Shown: positions 8,416 to 16,665 of the stretch, one piece after another
How positions within the stretch are numbered: the stretch's first letter is position 1
How the letters are laid out: every line of letters starts with the position of its first letter
Assembly: GCF_013349995.1 (NCBI RefSeq)
Contig: NZ_JABVXF010000033.1
Coordinates: forward strand, 1 to 48,560
Direction: 5' to 3'
Length of the DNA: 48,560 bases
From: Pseudoalteromonas sp. 0303
GTDB lineage: Bacteria; Pseudomonadota; Gammaproteobacteria; Enterobacterales; Alteromonadaceae
The notes under the pieces: generated by a model
What the model saw: only the letters and a program-made list of their open reading frames with translations
Told to the model about the DNA's origin: nothing
Database searches by the model: none
Position numbers and translations under genes: made by a program

Positions 8416-9108
8416 TTACTCTCGGCCTGGTAGCTTTTTCCAAGTCACTGTATCACGAACATATTTAGGCTGCGCATTCGCTGCAGTCACTGTATCACCG
8501 TTAGCGAATGCAGTGGCAACCGAGGCCAGCATGTACTTTGCATCAGGCAGTAAAATGTTTTCATTTAGACTTACATTTGCAAGTTCTGTAACAAGTGCAG
8601 GATAGGTCTGCCAACCTGTACCGACCGCAGTTGCTGCTGTTTCAGGTAACGTTAGCAACTCAGGTTTAATGACTTGCTCTTCATCAACAAGCAACATTAA
8701 ACCATTATCATCAGCTTTATAGTGAGCGTAATAAATCTCACCCATACGTGCATCAATCGCAGAAAACACATCGCTGGCTTGGTCTTGCTCAAACGCTTGT
8801 TGCGCCATCATCTGCAATGTTGATACGCCAACCAAAGGTAAGCGTGCGGCATAAGCTAAACCTTGAGCAATCGCAACACTGATACGCACGCCCGTAAAGC
8901 TACCCGGTCCTTGGCCAAAACCAATCACATCTAAGTCGGTTAGTTTACATTGCGCCTTTGCGAGTAACTCATCAATTAAAGGCAAAATCTTTTGGCTGTG
9001 CTGCTGAGGGCACTCTTCAAAATGATGAAATGTTTGCCCTTGATAATGTAGCACCAGCGATAAAGCTTCAGTTGATGCATCTAAGGCAAGAATATTGTGT
9101 TTAATCAT
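8416..9108 (-). CDS. tsaB: tRNA threonylcarbamoyladenosine biosynthesis protein TsaB
   Basis: TsaB is the inactive ASKHA-fold partner of TsaD. With TsaE and TsaC it makes the t6A modification at position 37 of ANN-decoding tRNAs in the cytoplasm. The 230 residues match the family. The start ILALDASTEALSLVLHYQGQ is the ASKHA phosphate-1 strand, and GFGQGPGSFTGVRISVAIAQ is the hallmark TsaB segment. The C-terminal third is variable, as usual. The gene starts 10 bases after the yoaA stop, so the two are very likely co-transcribed, as in E. coli. Confidence 0.95.
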   Translation of the reverse strand: MIKHNILALDASTEALSLVLHYQGQTFHHFEECPQQHSQKILPLIDELLAKAQCKLTDLDVIGFGQGPGSFTGVRISVAIAQGLAYAARLPLVGVSTLQMMAQQAFEQDQASDVFSAIDARMGEIYYAHYKADDNGLMLLVDEEQVIKPELLTLPETAATAVGTGWQTYPALVTELANVSLNENILLPDAKYMLASVATAFANGDTVTAANAQPKYVRDTVTWKKLPGRE

Positions 9109-9118
9109 CTAAGTTACT

Positions 9119-11035
9119 CTAATTGATCTGTTCTAAAAACGCGTTTGCCATTGCTAAGTCGCGCGTGCGGCGCATGGGTGGCAAACTTTTTAAAAATACT
9201 TGGCCGTAATGGCGTGTTACTAAGCGGTTATCGCAAATAACCAACACACCTTTATCTTTACTATCGCGAATAAGTCGCCCTACCCCTTGCTTTAATGCAA
9301 TGACCGCTTGAGGTAATTGAATATGCGCAAATGGGTCTTTGCCTTGTAACTGGCAATCTTGCATTTTTGCTTGCAATAATGGGTCATCAGGTGCGGCAAA
9401 CGGCAATTTATCAATGATAACACAACTTAATGTGCTGCCTCTAACATCTACGCCTTCCCAAAATGAGGCTGTGCCGAGTAAAACGGCATTACCGTGACGG
9501 GTAAACTTCTCAAGGATAATGCGTTTAGACATTTGCCCTTGCATATAAACCGGATAATCCATTTGTGTGGTTAAACCTTCAGCCACTAAGTGCATCATAC
9601 GATAGCTAGTAAAGAGCACAAAGCAGCGACCTTTTGCTGACTTAATCAACTCAAGGGTCAGCTTGATAATAGCATGAGGCATATTATTCGCATGAGACTC
9701 AGGTAAGTAGCGTGGCAAACAAAGTAGTGCTTGTTGTTGATAATCAAACGGACTTTCAACAATCATGCTTTGCGTTGGCTTTAAGCCAAGGCTAGCGTTA
9801 AAGTGTTCTAATTCATTATCGACCGATAAAGTCGCCGATGTAAACACAAAACCTGCTCCTGTGTCTTTCATCATTTGTGCGAATTTAGCCGATACATTTA
9901 GCGGTGTAATGTTTACCGTTAGGTATCGGCGAGTGGTTTCGTACCAATAACTATAGCCCGTTTGTGCGGTATCAAATACCCGCTCTAACTGACCTTTAAA
10001 GGCCAGCGTACGCTCAAACGGATGCTCTATTTTTTCGCTACGGTCTAAGCATAACTTTAATACTTGGTATAAAAAGTCGAGGTCGCTAATGACCCGGTGC
10101 AGTGCTGCACAAATATCTTTATCAGCCAGCTTTTCACGCCAATCACCACGGCTACCATCAACCCCAAACTGCAAGCGTAAATCTGCCACGCTAGTTTCTA
10201 ACTTGTTGAGAGTTTTGCCTAATTGCAGCATATCAGGGATATCTGCACGGTAAATTGCTCGTAAGTCATTAATTAAATCCACCAGCTTTTTGGTGCTAAC
10301 ACTTTCACCAAAATAGTCACTGGCAATTTCACTGAGCTGATGAGCCTCATCAAAAATATAGGCGTCTGCAGTAGGCATTAATTCAGCAAAGCCTGTGTCT
10401 TTTACAGCCATATCTGCAAAGAATAAATGATGGTTTATCACCACCACGTCAGCTTCCATGGCATTTAAGCGGGCTTTACGAATATAGCAATCTTGAAAAT
10501 CGGGGCACTCTTTACCCAAACAGTTATCAGCCGTTGAGCTAACATAAGGCAGTACCTTGGCGTCTTCTTCTATACCAATACAATCTGCTAAATCGCCTGA
10601 ACGGGTTTCACTTGCAAACTTTGCCACCATCGCAAGTTGATGCATTACATCAGGATCATCTGTTGGTACATGCGCAACATGCTGACTTAAACGATAAGTA
10701 CACAAATAATTCGCTCGGCCTTTTAAAAGGGCAACTTTTTTAGTGGCGCTCAGTGCTTTGACTAAATTGGGTAAATCACGGTGAAACAACTGCTCTTGTA
10801 GTGCTTTTGAACCCGTTGAGATGATGGTTTTGCCTTTTGATTTTAACGCAGGCGCTAAGTAAGCATAGGTTTTACCCGTGCCTGTGCCCGCCTCAACCAC
10901 TAATTGGTGACGTTTTTTTAAGGCATCATCAACCGCAACAGCCATGTCAATTTGTGGCTGCCGAGGAGTATATCCATCAAGAGAAAGTGCAAGGGGGCCA
11001 GTGGCACTGAAAAGTTGTTTGATAAACTTCGCCAA
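9119..11035 (-). CDS. yoaA: ATP-dependent DNA helicase YoaA (DinG/XPD family)
   Basis: This is a 5'-to-3' iron-sulphur DNA helicase. In E. coli YoaA works with the polymerase III chi subunit in repair of stalled forks. The 638 residues fit. Motif I is VVEAGTGTGKTYAYLAPA (residues 46-63). The four Cys that bind the 4Fe-4S cluster are C112, C172, C177 and C183 (NYLCTYRLS, DNCLGKECPDFQDCY). The DEAH box is IFDEAHQLSE (229-232). Motif V/VI is GTASFWEGVDVRG and QGVGRLIRDSKDKG. It heads the yoaA-tsaB operon. No strong ribosome site is seen before the ATG at 11035. Confidence 0.93.
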   Translation of the reverse strand: MAKFIKQLFSATGPLALSLDGYTPRQPQIDMAVAVDDALKKRHQLVVEAGTGTGKTYAYLAPALKSKGKTIISTGSKALQEQLFHRDLPNLVKALSATKKVALLKGRANYLCTYRLSQHVAHVPTDDPDVMHQLAMVAKFASETRSGDLADCIGIEEDAKVLPYVSSTADNCLGKECPDFQDCYIRKARLNAMEADVVVINHHLFFADMAVKDTGFAELMPTADAYIFDEAHQLSEIASDYFGESVSTKKLVDLINDLRAIYRADIPDMLQLGKTLNKLETSVADLRLQFGVDGSRGDWREKLADKDICAALHRVISDLDFLYQVLKLCLDRSEKIEHPFERTLAFKGQLERVFDTAQTGYSYWYETTRRYLTVNITPLNVSAKFAQMMKDTGAGFVFTSATLSVDNELEHFNASLGLKPTQSMIVESPFDYQQQALLCLPRYLPESHANNMPHAIIKLTLELIKSAKGRCFVLFTSYRMMHLVAEGLTTQMDYPVYMQGQMSKRIILEKFTRHGNAVLLGTASFWEGVDVRGSTLSCVIIDKLPFAAPDDPLLQAKMQDCQLQGKDPFAHIQLPQAVIALKQGVGRLIRDSKDKGVLVICDNRLVTRHYGQVFLKSLPPMRRTRDLAMANAFLEQIN

Positions 11036-11091
11036 TAGATTAAAAGTGATGGGCAGATTTTACGTAACTGACTTGCCAAGGGCAAGACTAA

Positions 11092-11114
11092 ATGAGGAAG
11101 CGTTGCTTCCTCAT
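11092..11114 (-). terminator. Hairpin after the M4 protease remnant
   Basis: ATGAGGAAGC and GCTTCCTCAT form a perfect 10-bp stem with a 3-base loop, followed on the minus strand by a short TTTAG. A second hairpin, CTTGCC with GGCAAG (11072-11086), lies next to it. Termination of the protease transcript is likely although the T-run is short. Confidence 0.55.
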
Positions 11115-11139
11115 GGTTAAAAGTATGATTGGGTTTAAA

Positions 11140-12027
11140 TCATTGTCCTTGAATCGTTAATGTAACGCCCGATGCAGCTCTGTAACCTTGTAAATCTATG
11201 TACCAAGTACCACCTTGTGGGTTATCAAATTGACAACTTTCTTCGTTACCATTTTTGTACGGCCGACAAAGATAATTTGAACTTGTTGACGCTGAGCCAT
11301 AGTTAACATACAAATCTGCATCGCCACTACCGCCAGAAATAGTCACCGTTAAATTACTGAGGCCTGCGGGTATTTGTTGAGTAAAGCGCTGCCAACTTCC
11401 GGTAGCCACACTCACGTTTGTCTCAGTTCGGTCAACGTTTTCGCCGCCACCTGAGGTGCTATAACTTCCCGTGAGTGACACATTCGAAATCTCATTCCAC
11501 GCTTCAACCATGACATGATACGTGCCAGTTTGAACTAACGACATCACACAGCTTTCATTACTTGTAGAGGTTATGGTTTTTTAACCCAACCGATTTAATC
11601 GCAGCAGGTGAATTAGCCAGGCCTTTCGCCATTGCTTTTTTCTTGTTTAGTGCCGGAGACACTGAGTCGATGTCTGCCGCAATGTCATACACCGCTGCAC
11701 CATGTGCACGTTTTAATTGACCATTATCATCAAATGTTAGGCTAACTGTATCGCCGATAACTGGTAGACCTTGATACATTTGTTGATAACGACGCGTAGT
11801 GTTGCCGTTACTGGTTTTGATTTCTTTTAATACAACTAAATCATTCCCTGCACCTAAACCAACTAACTGATTTGGATTTGCACTCAATACTGATGACGCA
11901 TTGGTTTGCAAAGCTTGGTTAATCCTGTTTGTTCGTTTAGGTATTTCTTGTTCGCAGCTACTGCACTTGTTGCTTGAGTCAAAGCAAAAGCAGCAAGAGT
12001 TGCTAATGTGATTTTAGATAAATTCAC
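11140..12027 (-). pseudogene. Vibriolysin-like M4 metalloprotease with the catalytic domain deleted
   Basis: The gene begins with GTG at 12027 (GGAG eight bases upstream) and a clear signal peptide, MNLSKITLATLAAFALTQAT, then SAVAAN. The frame is lost near 11911-11935: one base is missing so that NEQTG runs into a wrong frame, whereas the correct one reads INQALQTNASSVL. The FTP propeptide domain follows (RRYQQMYQGLPVIGDTVSLT, FDDNGQLKRAHGAAVYD) and ends in KSVGLKNHNLYK and a stop at 11558. Right after it, in another frame, come the end of one and then one complete PPC domain (TYHVMVEAWNEISNVSLTGS, SGGSGDADLYVNYG, YLCRPYKNGNEESC). The whole thermolysin-type domain with HExxH is absent. Intact relatives are secreted elastase-like proteases of about 700 residues. 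This copy cannot work. Confidence 0.85.
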
Positions 12028-12414
12028 GTTTACGCTCCGTTAGATTGTTATGTATTTAATATTTTCCTAGTAACCGGACTGCACTGTTCCCGATTGGTGA
12101 CCAGTCTAGATTGAATAGAGCGAAATTAAAAATGAAACAAAAGATTTACAAACAAAGTATTACCTATAAATTAAAAGCTCATAAATAACAGTAGGATAAA
12201 AATTTTAAGTTTATTAATTGTTAACAGGCCGGCTTGGGGTGTAAATTTATTGATATAAAATGATAACATTAAATAAATATTTGTACCTTTTATTTGTTTT
12301 TATTTTGCTCATCTCATTATTTGTGATTCACAGCCAAAAGGCTTAGATATCCATAAAAAAGTCTGGGTACATAACTTGCAACAATACCAAGTATCTAGGG
12401 TTTAAGGACTAAGC
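12028..12414. other. Intergenic region between the protease remnant and mscS
   Basis: This AT-rich spacer separates two divergent genes and shows no coding frame. It must hold the promoters of both. No operator or strong -35/-10 pair could be assigned. A bare ATG at 12415 follows AAGGACTAAGC, an acceptable ribosome site. Confidence 0.5.
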
Positions 12415-13494
12415 ATGATTACTGATCTGATACAAAACGAATGGCTAAATGAGCCATGGCTGGTCGTCATTGGTGGTACTGTATTAGCCGCCATAGCCCT
12501 GTTTTTATTAAAGTTTGTAATCATCTATTGCTTAAGGAAATGGACCCAACGAACCGACTTTGTGTTCGACTCGTTACTGGTTGACTCACTCTCTACACCA
12601 TTGACCTTGTGCACAATGATGGTGCTTGTGATCATTTTTGGTCAGTTATTAAACACCACCGGCTTTATGGCTGAGCACCCCTTACCTATTGCGGCCACCG
12701 CTAAAGCCATTTGTATTTTTGCCTTAGTGTTATTTTTAGATCATTTCTTATTTGGTACCGTTGATTATTACAGTGCCCGCTCAGTGGTAGTTTCCAATAG
12801 TCATAGCATCATTAAAGGCTTGATCCGCTGTGCAATTGTGTGTGTTGGCTTATTGGTGTTATTAGGCACGTTGGGTATATCAATCACTCCGATTATTGCC
12901 TCTTTGGGCATTACCTCTCTTGCCGTCGCTTTGGCTTTACAACCGACACTCGAAAACTTCTTTTCTGGCGTGCAGTTGGTGATTGATAAACCTATTCGGG
13001 TCGGCGACTTTATAGAGCTTGAAAGTGGCGACCAAGGCTTTGTTGAGAAAATTGGTTGGCGCTCAACCTGGGTAAAAATGTTGCCAAATAACATGATAGT
13101 CATCCCAAATAGTCAGCTGTCTAAATCGCGCATCATTAACTATTTTTACCCAGAAAAAGAGCTCAGCGTCCCCGTTGAAGTGGGAGTGCATTATGGCTCC
13201 GACCTTGAAAAAGTTGAGCAGGTTACGTTGGATGTTGCTAGGCAGATATTAAAAAGCCATGAATGGGGCGTTGATGATTACGAAACCTTTGTGGTCTTTC
13301 ATACATTCGATCAATCAAGCATCAATTTTACGGTGATGTTAAGAGCAAAAGAGTACTTTAACCGCTTTTGGGTGAAATCTGCTTTTATCAAAGCATTACA
13401 TCAACGTTACGCAGAAGAAGGAATTGTGATCCCTTACCCAATCAGAGCAATTAATACCAGCCAAGAATCAGCCCAGTTTAAACAGGCTGATTGA
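12415..13494 (+). CDS. MscS-family mechanosensitive ion channel
   Basis: This is an inner-membrane channel that opens under membrane tension and releases solutes on osmotic down-shock. The 359 residues contain about four to five transmembrane helices (around 16-38, 61-82, 92-115, 130-150), then the pore-lining helix and MscS signature ITSLAVALALQPTLENFFSG, VQLVIDKPIRVGDFIELESG. The beta domain has VEKIGWRSTWVKMLPNNMIV and IPNSQLSKSRIINY; the C-terminal alpha/beta domain ends in YPIRAIN. It is larger than E. coli MscS (286) because of extra N-terminal helices, like the YnaI/YbdG types. The next gene is a Na+/H+ antiporter, so both may serve osmotic and salt balance, but the 225-bp gap suggests separate transcription. 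Confidence 0.9.
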   Translation: MITDLIQNEWLNEPWLVVIGGTVLAAIALFLLKFVIIYCLRKWTQRTDFVFDSLLVDSLSTPLTLCTMMVLVIIFGQLLNTTGFMAEHPLPIAATAKAICIFALVLFLDHFLFGTVDYYSARSVVVSNSHSIIKGLIRCAIVCVGLLVLLGTLGISITPIIASLGITSLAVALALQPTLENFFSGVQLVIDKPIRVGDFIELESGDQGFVEKIGWRSTWVKMLPNNMIVIPNSQLSKSRIINYFYPEKELSVPVEVGVHYGSDLEKVEQVTLDVARQILKSHEWGVDDYETFVVFHTFDQSSINFTVMLRAKEYFNRFWVKSAFIKALHQRYAEEGIVIPYPIRAINTSQESAQFKQAD

Positions 13495-13667
13495 CCTAAC
13501 TGAACTTATCATAATTGCGCTTTTGTCAGGTTTATTTTGTCTCTTTTGAGACATTATTAACAGCGATTATACATATGCAATCAGCGCATTGAATTTTTAC
13601 TCTAAAATGTCATAAAAATCGCATAAACACTGTGACATACCTATTTTAGAGGCGTACTATATGCGGC

Positions 13668-13687
13668 CAGAAAGTGACTGCTTTCTG
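13668..13687 (+). promoter_or_regulatory. Hairpin in the leader of the antiporter gene
   Basis: CAGAAAG (13668-13674) and CTTTCTG (13681-13687) form a 7-bp stem with a 6-base loop, 32 bases before the ATG of the antiporter. There is no T-run, so it is not a terminator. It could be a leader-RNA element, but no known riboswitch consensus was recognised. Confidence 0.3.
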
Positions 13688-13719
13688 CGTCTTGTTATAC
13701 AAATATTTAAGGTCAAACA

Positions 13720-15003
13720 ATGAATGCTTGGTACCTCATTTGTTTTCTTTCAGCATTAGCTATTTTTATTGCTTTTGCTAACCAATTCATCCTCAAAATG
13801 CAAACCACGATTGCTATAACAACTGGCTCTGTTGTTATTTCTTTACTTCTTATACTTGCCGTTAAAATGCTCGGTGATAGCACGGCCCTCGAAATGACTC
13901 AAATTGTCTCAAGTATCAACTTTAATCAGTTGCTATTAAAAGGCATGCTCGGGTTTTTACTGTTCGCAGGTGCGCTGGAAATCAACTTAGCAGCCCTTCG
14001 TAAGCAACGCTGGGAAATTACCGCATTAGTGTTATTTTCAACCATAACCTCAACGGTTATTGTTGGTTACTTAAGCTATTATTTATTTGCTTTTGTTGGC
14101 TGGCCAGTACCGTTTATTTATTGCTTGTTGTTTGGTGCTTTAATCAGCCCAACTGACCCGATTGCAGTGTTAGCCATTATTAAACAAATGCGAGCCCCAG
14201 AAGGTATTTCTGTGCAAGTTGAAGGTGAGTCTTTGTTTAATGATGGTATTGGTTTGGTGATTTTCACAACGATATTTTCAGTGGCCTTTTATGGCACCGA
14301 AGCCACCTTTACTGACGTTGCTGAATTGTTCTTAGTTGATGCAATTGGCGGTATCGTGTTTGGTCTCGTAATTGCCTTAGTCGGACATTTTTTAATTATT
14401 AATAGCCGCGATGTGAACATTCGTTTGCTACTAACCCTGACCATTCCAACAGCCGGCTTTGCAGCAGCGAATATTTGGGAAATCTCAGGTGCGCTTGCTA
14501 TGGTCACCAGTGGTATTTTACTAGGCAATATTACTCGTTCAAAAGCAACAGAACGTACGGGGCCTGAAGATACTCGCTACGTGAAAGACTTTTGGCATGC
14601 CACCGATAGCTTTTTAAATGCATTGCTGTTTTTGATTATCGGTATGCTAATTGTCACTATGCCTATTACCCTAGAAGAAATTGGTTTAGGTTTACTGATG
14701 GTACCTGTGGTGTTACTAGCGCGATTTATAAGTGTAGGTGCACCATTTGTGTTCTTTAAAAAGTATCGCCAATACGATAAGCACTCAGTGAAAATACTCA
14801 CTTGGGGTGGCTTGCGGGGTGGTTTAGCGCTGGCAATGGCAGCTGCCATCCCACGCGATCAAGTAATGATTGCAGGCTCTGATCTTCACAACCTAATTGT
14901 TATTGTCACCTACGTAGTAGTGATTTTCTCGATTATCGTACAAGGTTTAACAATTTCGCCGCTGATCCAAAGTAGTATTCAATCCGCAGAAGCGAAAAAT
15001 TAA
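13720..15003 (+). CDS. Na+/H+ antiporter, CPA1 (NhaP) family
   Basis: This is an inner-membrane exchanger that exports Na+ (or K+) for H+ and supports salt and pH balance. The 427 residues form about 12 transmembrane helices with no long C-terminal tail. Family motifs are plain: LLKGMLGFLLFAGALEINLA, ALISPTDPIAVLAIIKQM with the ion-binding ND/TD-type unwound helix, VEGESLFNDGIGLVIFTTIF with the essential Asp, and WGGLRGGLALAMAAAIP. The ATG follows AAGGTCAAACA. Ion preference cannot be read from sequence. It is convergent with the GGDEF gene and shares a terminator with it. Confidence 0.92.
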   Translation: MNAWYLICFLSALAIFIAFANQFILKMQTTIAITTGSVVISLLLILAVKMLGDSTALEMTQIVSSINFNQLLLKGMLGFLLFAGALEINLAALRKQRWEITALVLFSTITSTVIVGYLSYYLFAFVGWPVPFIYCLLFGALISPTDPIAVLAIIKQMRAPEGISVQVEGESLFNDGIGLVIFTTIFSVAFYGTEATFTDVAELFLVDAIGGIVFGLVIALVGHFLIINSRDVNIRLLLTLTIPTAGFAAANIWEISGALAMVTSGILLGNITRSKATERTGPEDTRYVKDFWHATDSFLNALLFLIIGMLIVTMPITLEEIGLGLLMVPVVLLARFISVGAPFVFFKKYRQYDKHSVKILTWGGLRGGLALAMAAAIPRDQVMIAGSDLHNLIVIVTYVVVIFSIIVQGLTISPLIQSSIQSAEAKN

Positions 15004-15020
15004 GCACTGCTTTTTAGCTT

Positions 15021-15043
15021 AAAGGCTCGATTATCGAGCCTTT
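15021..15043. terminator. Bidirectional terminator between antiporter and GGDEF genes
   Basis: AAAGGCTCGA (15021-15030) and TCGAGCCTTT (15034-15043) pair with a 3-base loop, and a T-run follows on the plus strand. It overlaps the last codons of the minus-strand GGDEF gene. Confidence 0.85.
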
Positions 15044-15996
15044 TTTTGTGCTTTATCGGCATACATTCGCGCGTCTGCAACAGCGAGTAACTTCGTCAGT
15101 GAACAAGGTTGCTGATCAGAAAAATCGGCAATACCATAAGAAAAGCCAAGTTCAACTTGGTTATTAAAGCTATTAGGTAAGTCACTGAATGACAACAATA
15201 AGCGTTGCATTATAGTATCGCATTCGCTGGTATTTAAATCTGTAAATAAAATCACAAACTCATCACCGCTCAAACGTGCATATAAATCAGCCTTGCGACA
15301 ACAGTTTTCAAGTAACCCTGCAAAATCTTTCAGTACTCTATCGCCAGCGGCATGACCAAATTTATCGTTAATTGTTTTAAAGTTATCTAAATCAATAAAC
15401 ACTAATTTTGCTTTTAAGTGCTGGCGAATACATAAATCAAGGTAATGCTCTGCAGTGCCAATAAAGCCGCGACGATTAGGCAGTAAGGTAAGCTCATCGG
15501 TAGTCGCTAATTGCATGATTGCAAACTCTCGCTCGACGATTGCTGCAAAGTCTTGTAAGGCTTTAATTTCTTGTTTGTTAAAACTGCGTGGTTGATGATC
15601 GATAAGGCACAAAGTGCCAATTCTATTTCCTGATTTAAGTGTAATTGGGCAACCCGCATAAAAGCGAATATTTGGGTCTCCCATTACCAGTGGGTTATCT
15701 GCAAAGCGCTTATCGTTTAAGGCATTTTCAACCACTAGGGGATCTTTGTATAAAATTGCATGGGCGCAAAATGAAATATCTCTTGCGGTCTCTGTCACAT
15801 CTAGCCCCACACATGACTTAAACCACTGTCTATGCTCGTCAATTAAGCTAATAACACAAATGGGTACAGAGAAAAATTGTTGGGCAAGGCGAGTTATTCG
15901 GTCAAAGGCAGGCTCACTTTGAGAGTCTAAAACATTCAACGAACGAAGCTCTTCAAGTCTAGCTTGCTCGTTTAATGGTAATAAAGGTCGTTCCAT
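15031..15996 (-). CDS. GAF-GGDEF protein, probable diguanylate cyclase
   Basis: The predicted enzyme makes cyclic di-GMP under control of a GAF sensor; it has no membrane segment. The ATG at 15996 (MERPLLPLNEQARLEELRSL) gives 321 residues and fits GAF proteins of this type better than an upstream ATG at 16053 that adds 19 odd residues. The GAF domain covers about 20-145 (VPICVISLIDEHRQWFKSCV, ISFCAHAIL). The GGDEF domain covers about 158-320: TDELTLLPNRRGF, FIDLDNFKTINDKFGHAAGD, and the active site ARLSGDEFVIL. The first Gly is Ser (SGDEF), which may lower but need not abolish activity. The inhibitory I-site is kept as RKAD five residues upstream. Confidence 0.88.
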   Translation of the reverse strand: MERPLLPLNEQARLEELRSLNVLDSQSEPAFDRITRLAQQFFSVPICVISLIDEHRQWFKSCVGLDVTETARDISFCAHAILYKDPLVVENALNDKRFADNPLVMGDPNIRFYAGCPITLKSGNRIGTLCLIDHQPRSFNKQEIKALQDFAAIVEREFAIMQLATTDELTLLPNRRGFIGTAEHYLDLCIRQHLKAKLVFIDLDNFKTINDKFGHAAGDRVLKDFAGLLENCCRKADLYARLSGDEFVILFTDLNTSECDTIMQRLLLSFSDLPNSFNNQVELGFSYGIADFSDQQPCSLTKLLAVADARMYADKAQKKAR

Positions 15997-16087
15997 TGAA
16001 TTGCCTTGTAAGTAACAACACAAGTGTCTCTTAACGTTAGCAGAAAAAACCACTCAGTTGCATAAAAACAAATTCTTATATGGAGTA

Positions 16088-16321
16088 TTAAGCCCATGTA
16101 TCTAGGTGTTTATTACCCTCTTCATCTTCTTCTATGGCACTTTTGTTGCCTTTATCTTCTTTTTTTGAGGCTTTTTTGCGGCGTTCTATTTCACGCTTTT
16201 GGCGCTTTTCGAGCTCAATTCGCTGCACGTTCGCATCTTTTACGCCCGCAATATGGAACGCACCTTTACTTTCCAACTGTAAGCGCGTAATTCGACCTAA
16301 AAAGGGGATCATGATATCCAT
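16088..16321 (-). CDS. Small charged protein of unknown function
   Basis: The protein has 77 residues. The N-terminal half (MDIMIPFLGRITRLQLESKG, AFHIAGVKDANVQ) is ordered and apolar; the C-terminal half is a highly charged helix or coiled coil (KRQKREIERRKKASKKED) ending with an acidic tail and DTWA. A perfect AGGAGG lies five bases before the ATG, which makes translation very likely. It stands alone between the GGDEF gene and the divergent his leader. The family is not recognised, and the charge pattern alone does not give a function. Confidence 0.7.
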   Translation of the reverse strand: MDIMIPFLGRITRLQLESKGAFHIAGVKDANVQRIELEKRQKREIERRKKASKKEDKGNKSAIEEDEEGNKHLDTWA

Positions 16322-16487
16322 TTGTACCTCCTATCTATCCATTTATTATCGGCAGTTATAGCATATACTTTAATTTCGCAAAAAAATGCTTGCCAAAGAT
16401 TAGCAAAGCATGTTTATCTATATACGTAACTTATTTAAACAGATTTACGCACTGGTTTATACAAACGAGTGCAATACAGGAAAAATT

Positions 16488-16538
16488 ATGCGCTTCAATC
16501 TGACAACTATCCATCATCACCATCATTCACCGGAATAG
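16488..16538 (+). CDS. hisL: his operon leader peptide
   Basis: The 16-residue peptide MRFNLTTIHHHHHSPE has five His codons in a row. It is too short for usual gene finding. As in E. coli and Salmonella, ribosome stalling at the His codons when His-tRNA is scarce would control the attenuator just downstream. AGGA lies seven bases before the ATG (16479-16482). Confidence 0.92.
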   Translation: MRFNLTTIHHHHHSPE

Positions 16539-16557
16539 CCTGTCAGGTTTTTCGCTG

Positions 16558-16640
16558 AGAGGTTATTCCTAAAAGGAACCTCTGGCGAGCAATCAACCAA
16601 ATTATTTATTTTCGCCCTGAGGTTCCCTCGGGGTTTTTAG
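16558..16640 (+). promoter_or_regulatory. his attenuator with mutually exclusive hairpins
   Basis: Three pairings can be read. AGAGGTT (16558-16564) pairs with AACCTCT (16577-16583). GGAACCTC (16575-16582) can instead pair with GAGGTTCC (16619-16626), extended by GGCG (16584-16587) with CGCC (16613-16616); this is the antiterminator. The terminator is CCCTGAGG (16615-16622) with CCTCGGGG (16626-16633) followed by TTTTTAG. Antiterminator and terminator share 16619-16626, so only one forms. Stalling in the five His codons would free 16575-16587 and allow readthrough into hisG. Confidence 0.9.
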
Positions 16641-16665
16641 TTTTTGAATTAAAGGAAAATGAATA

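Noticed and set aside
16390..16425. A his promoter with TTGCCA and a TATATA or TTATCT box
   Set aside because: None of the possible -10 boxes has both a good match and 16-18 base spacing, so the promoter was not assigned.
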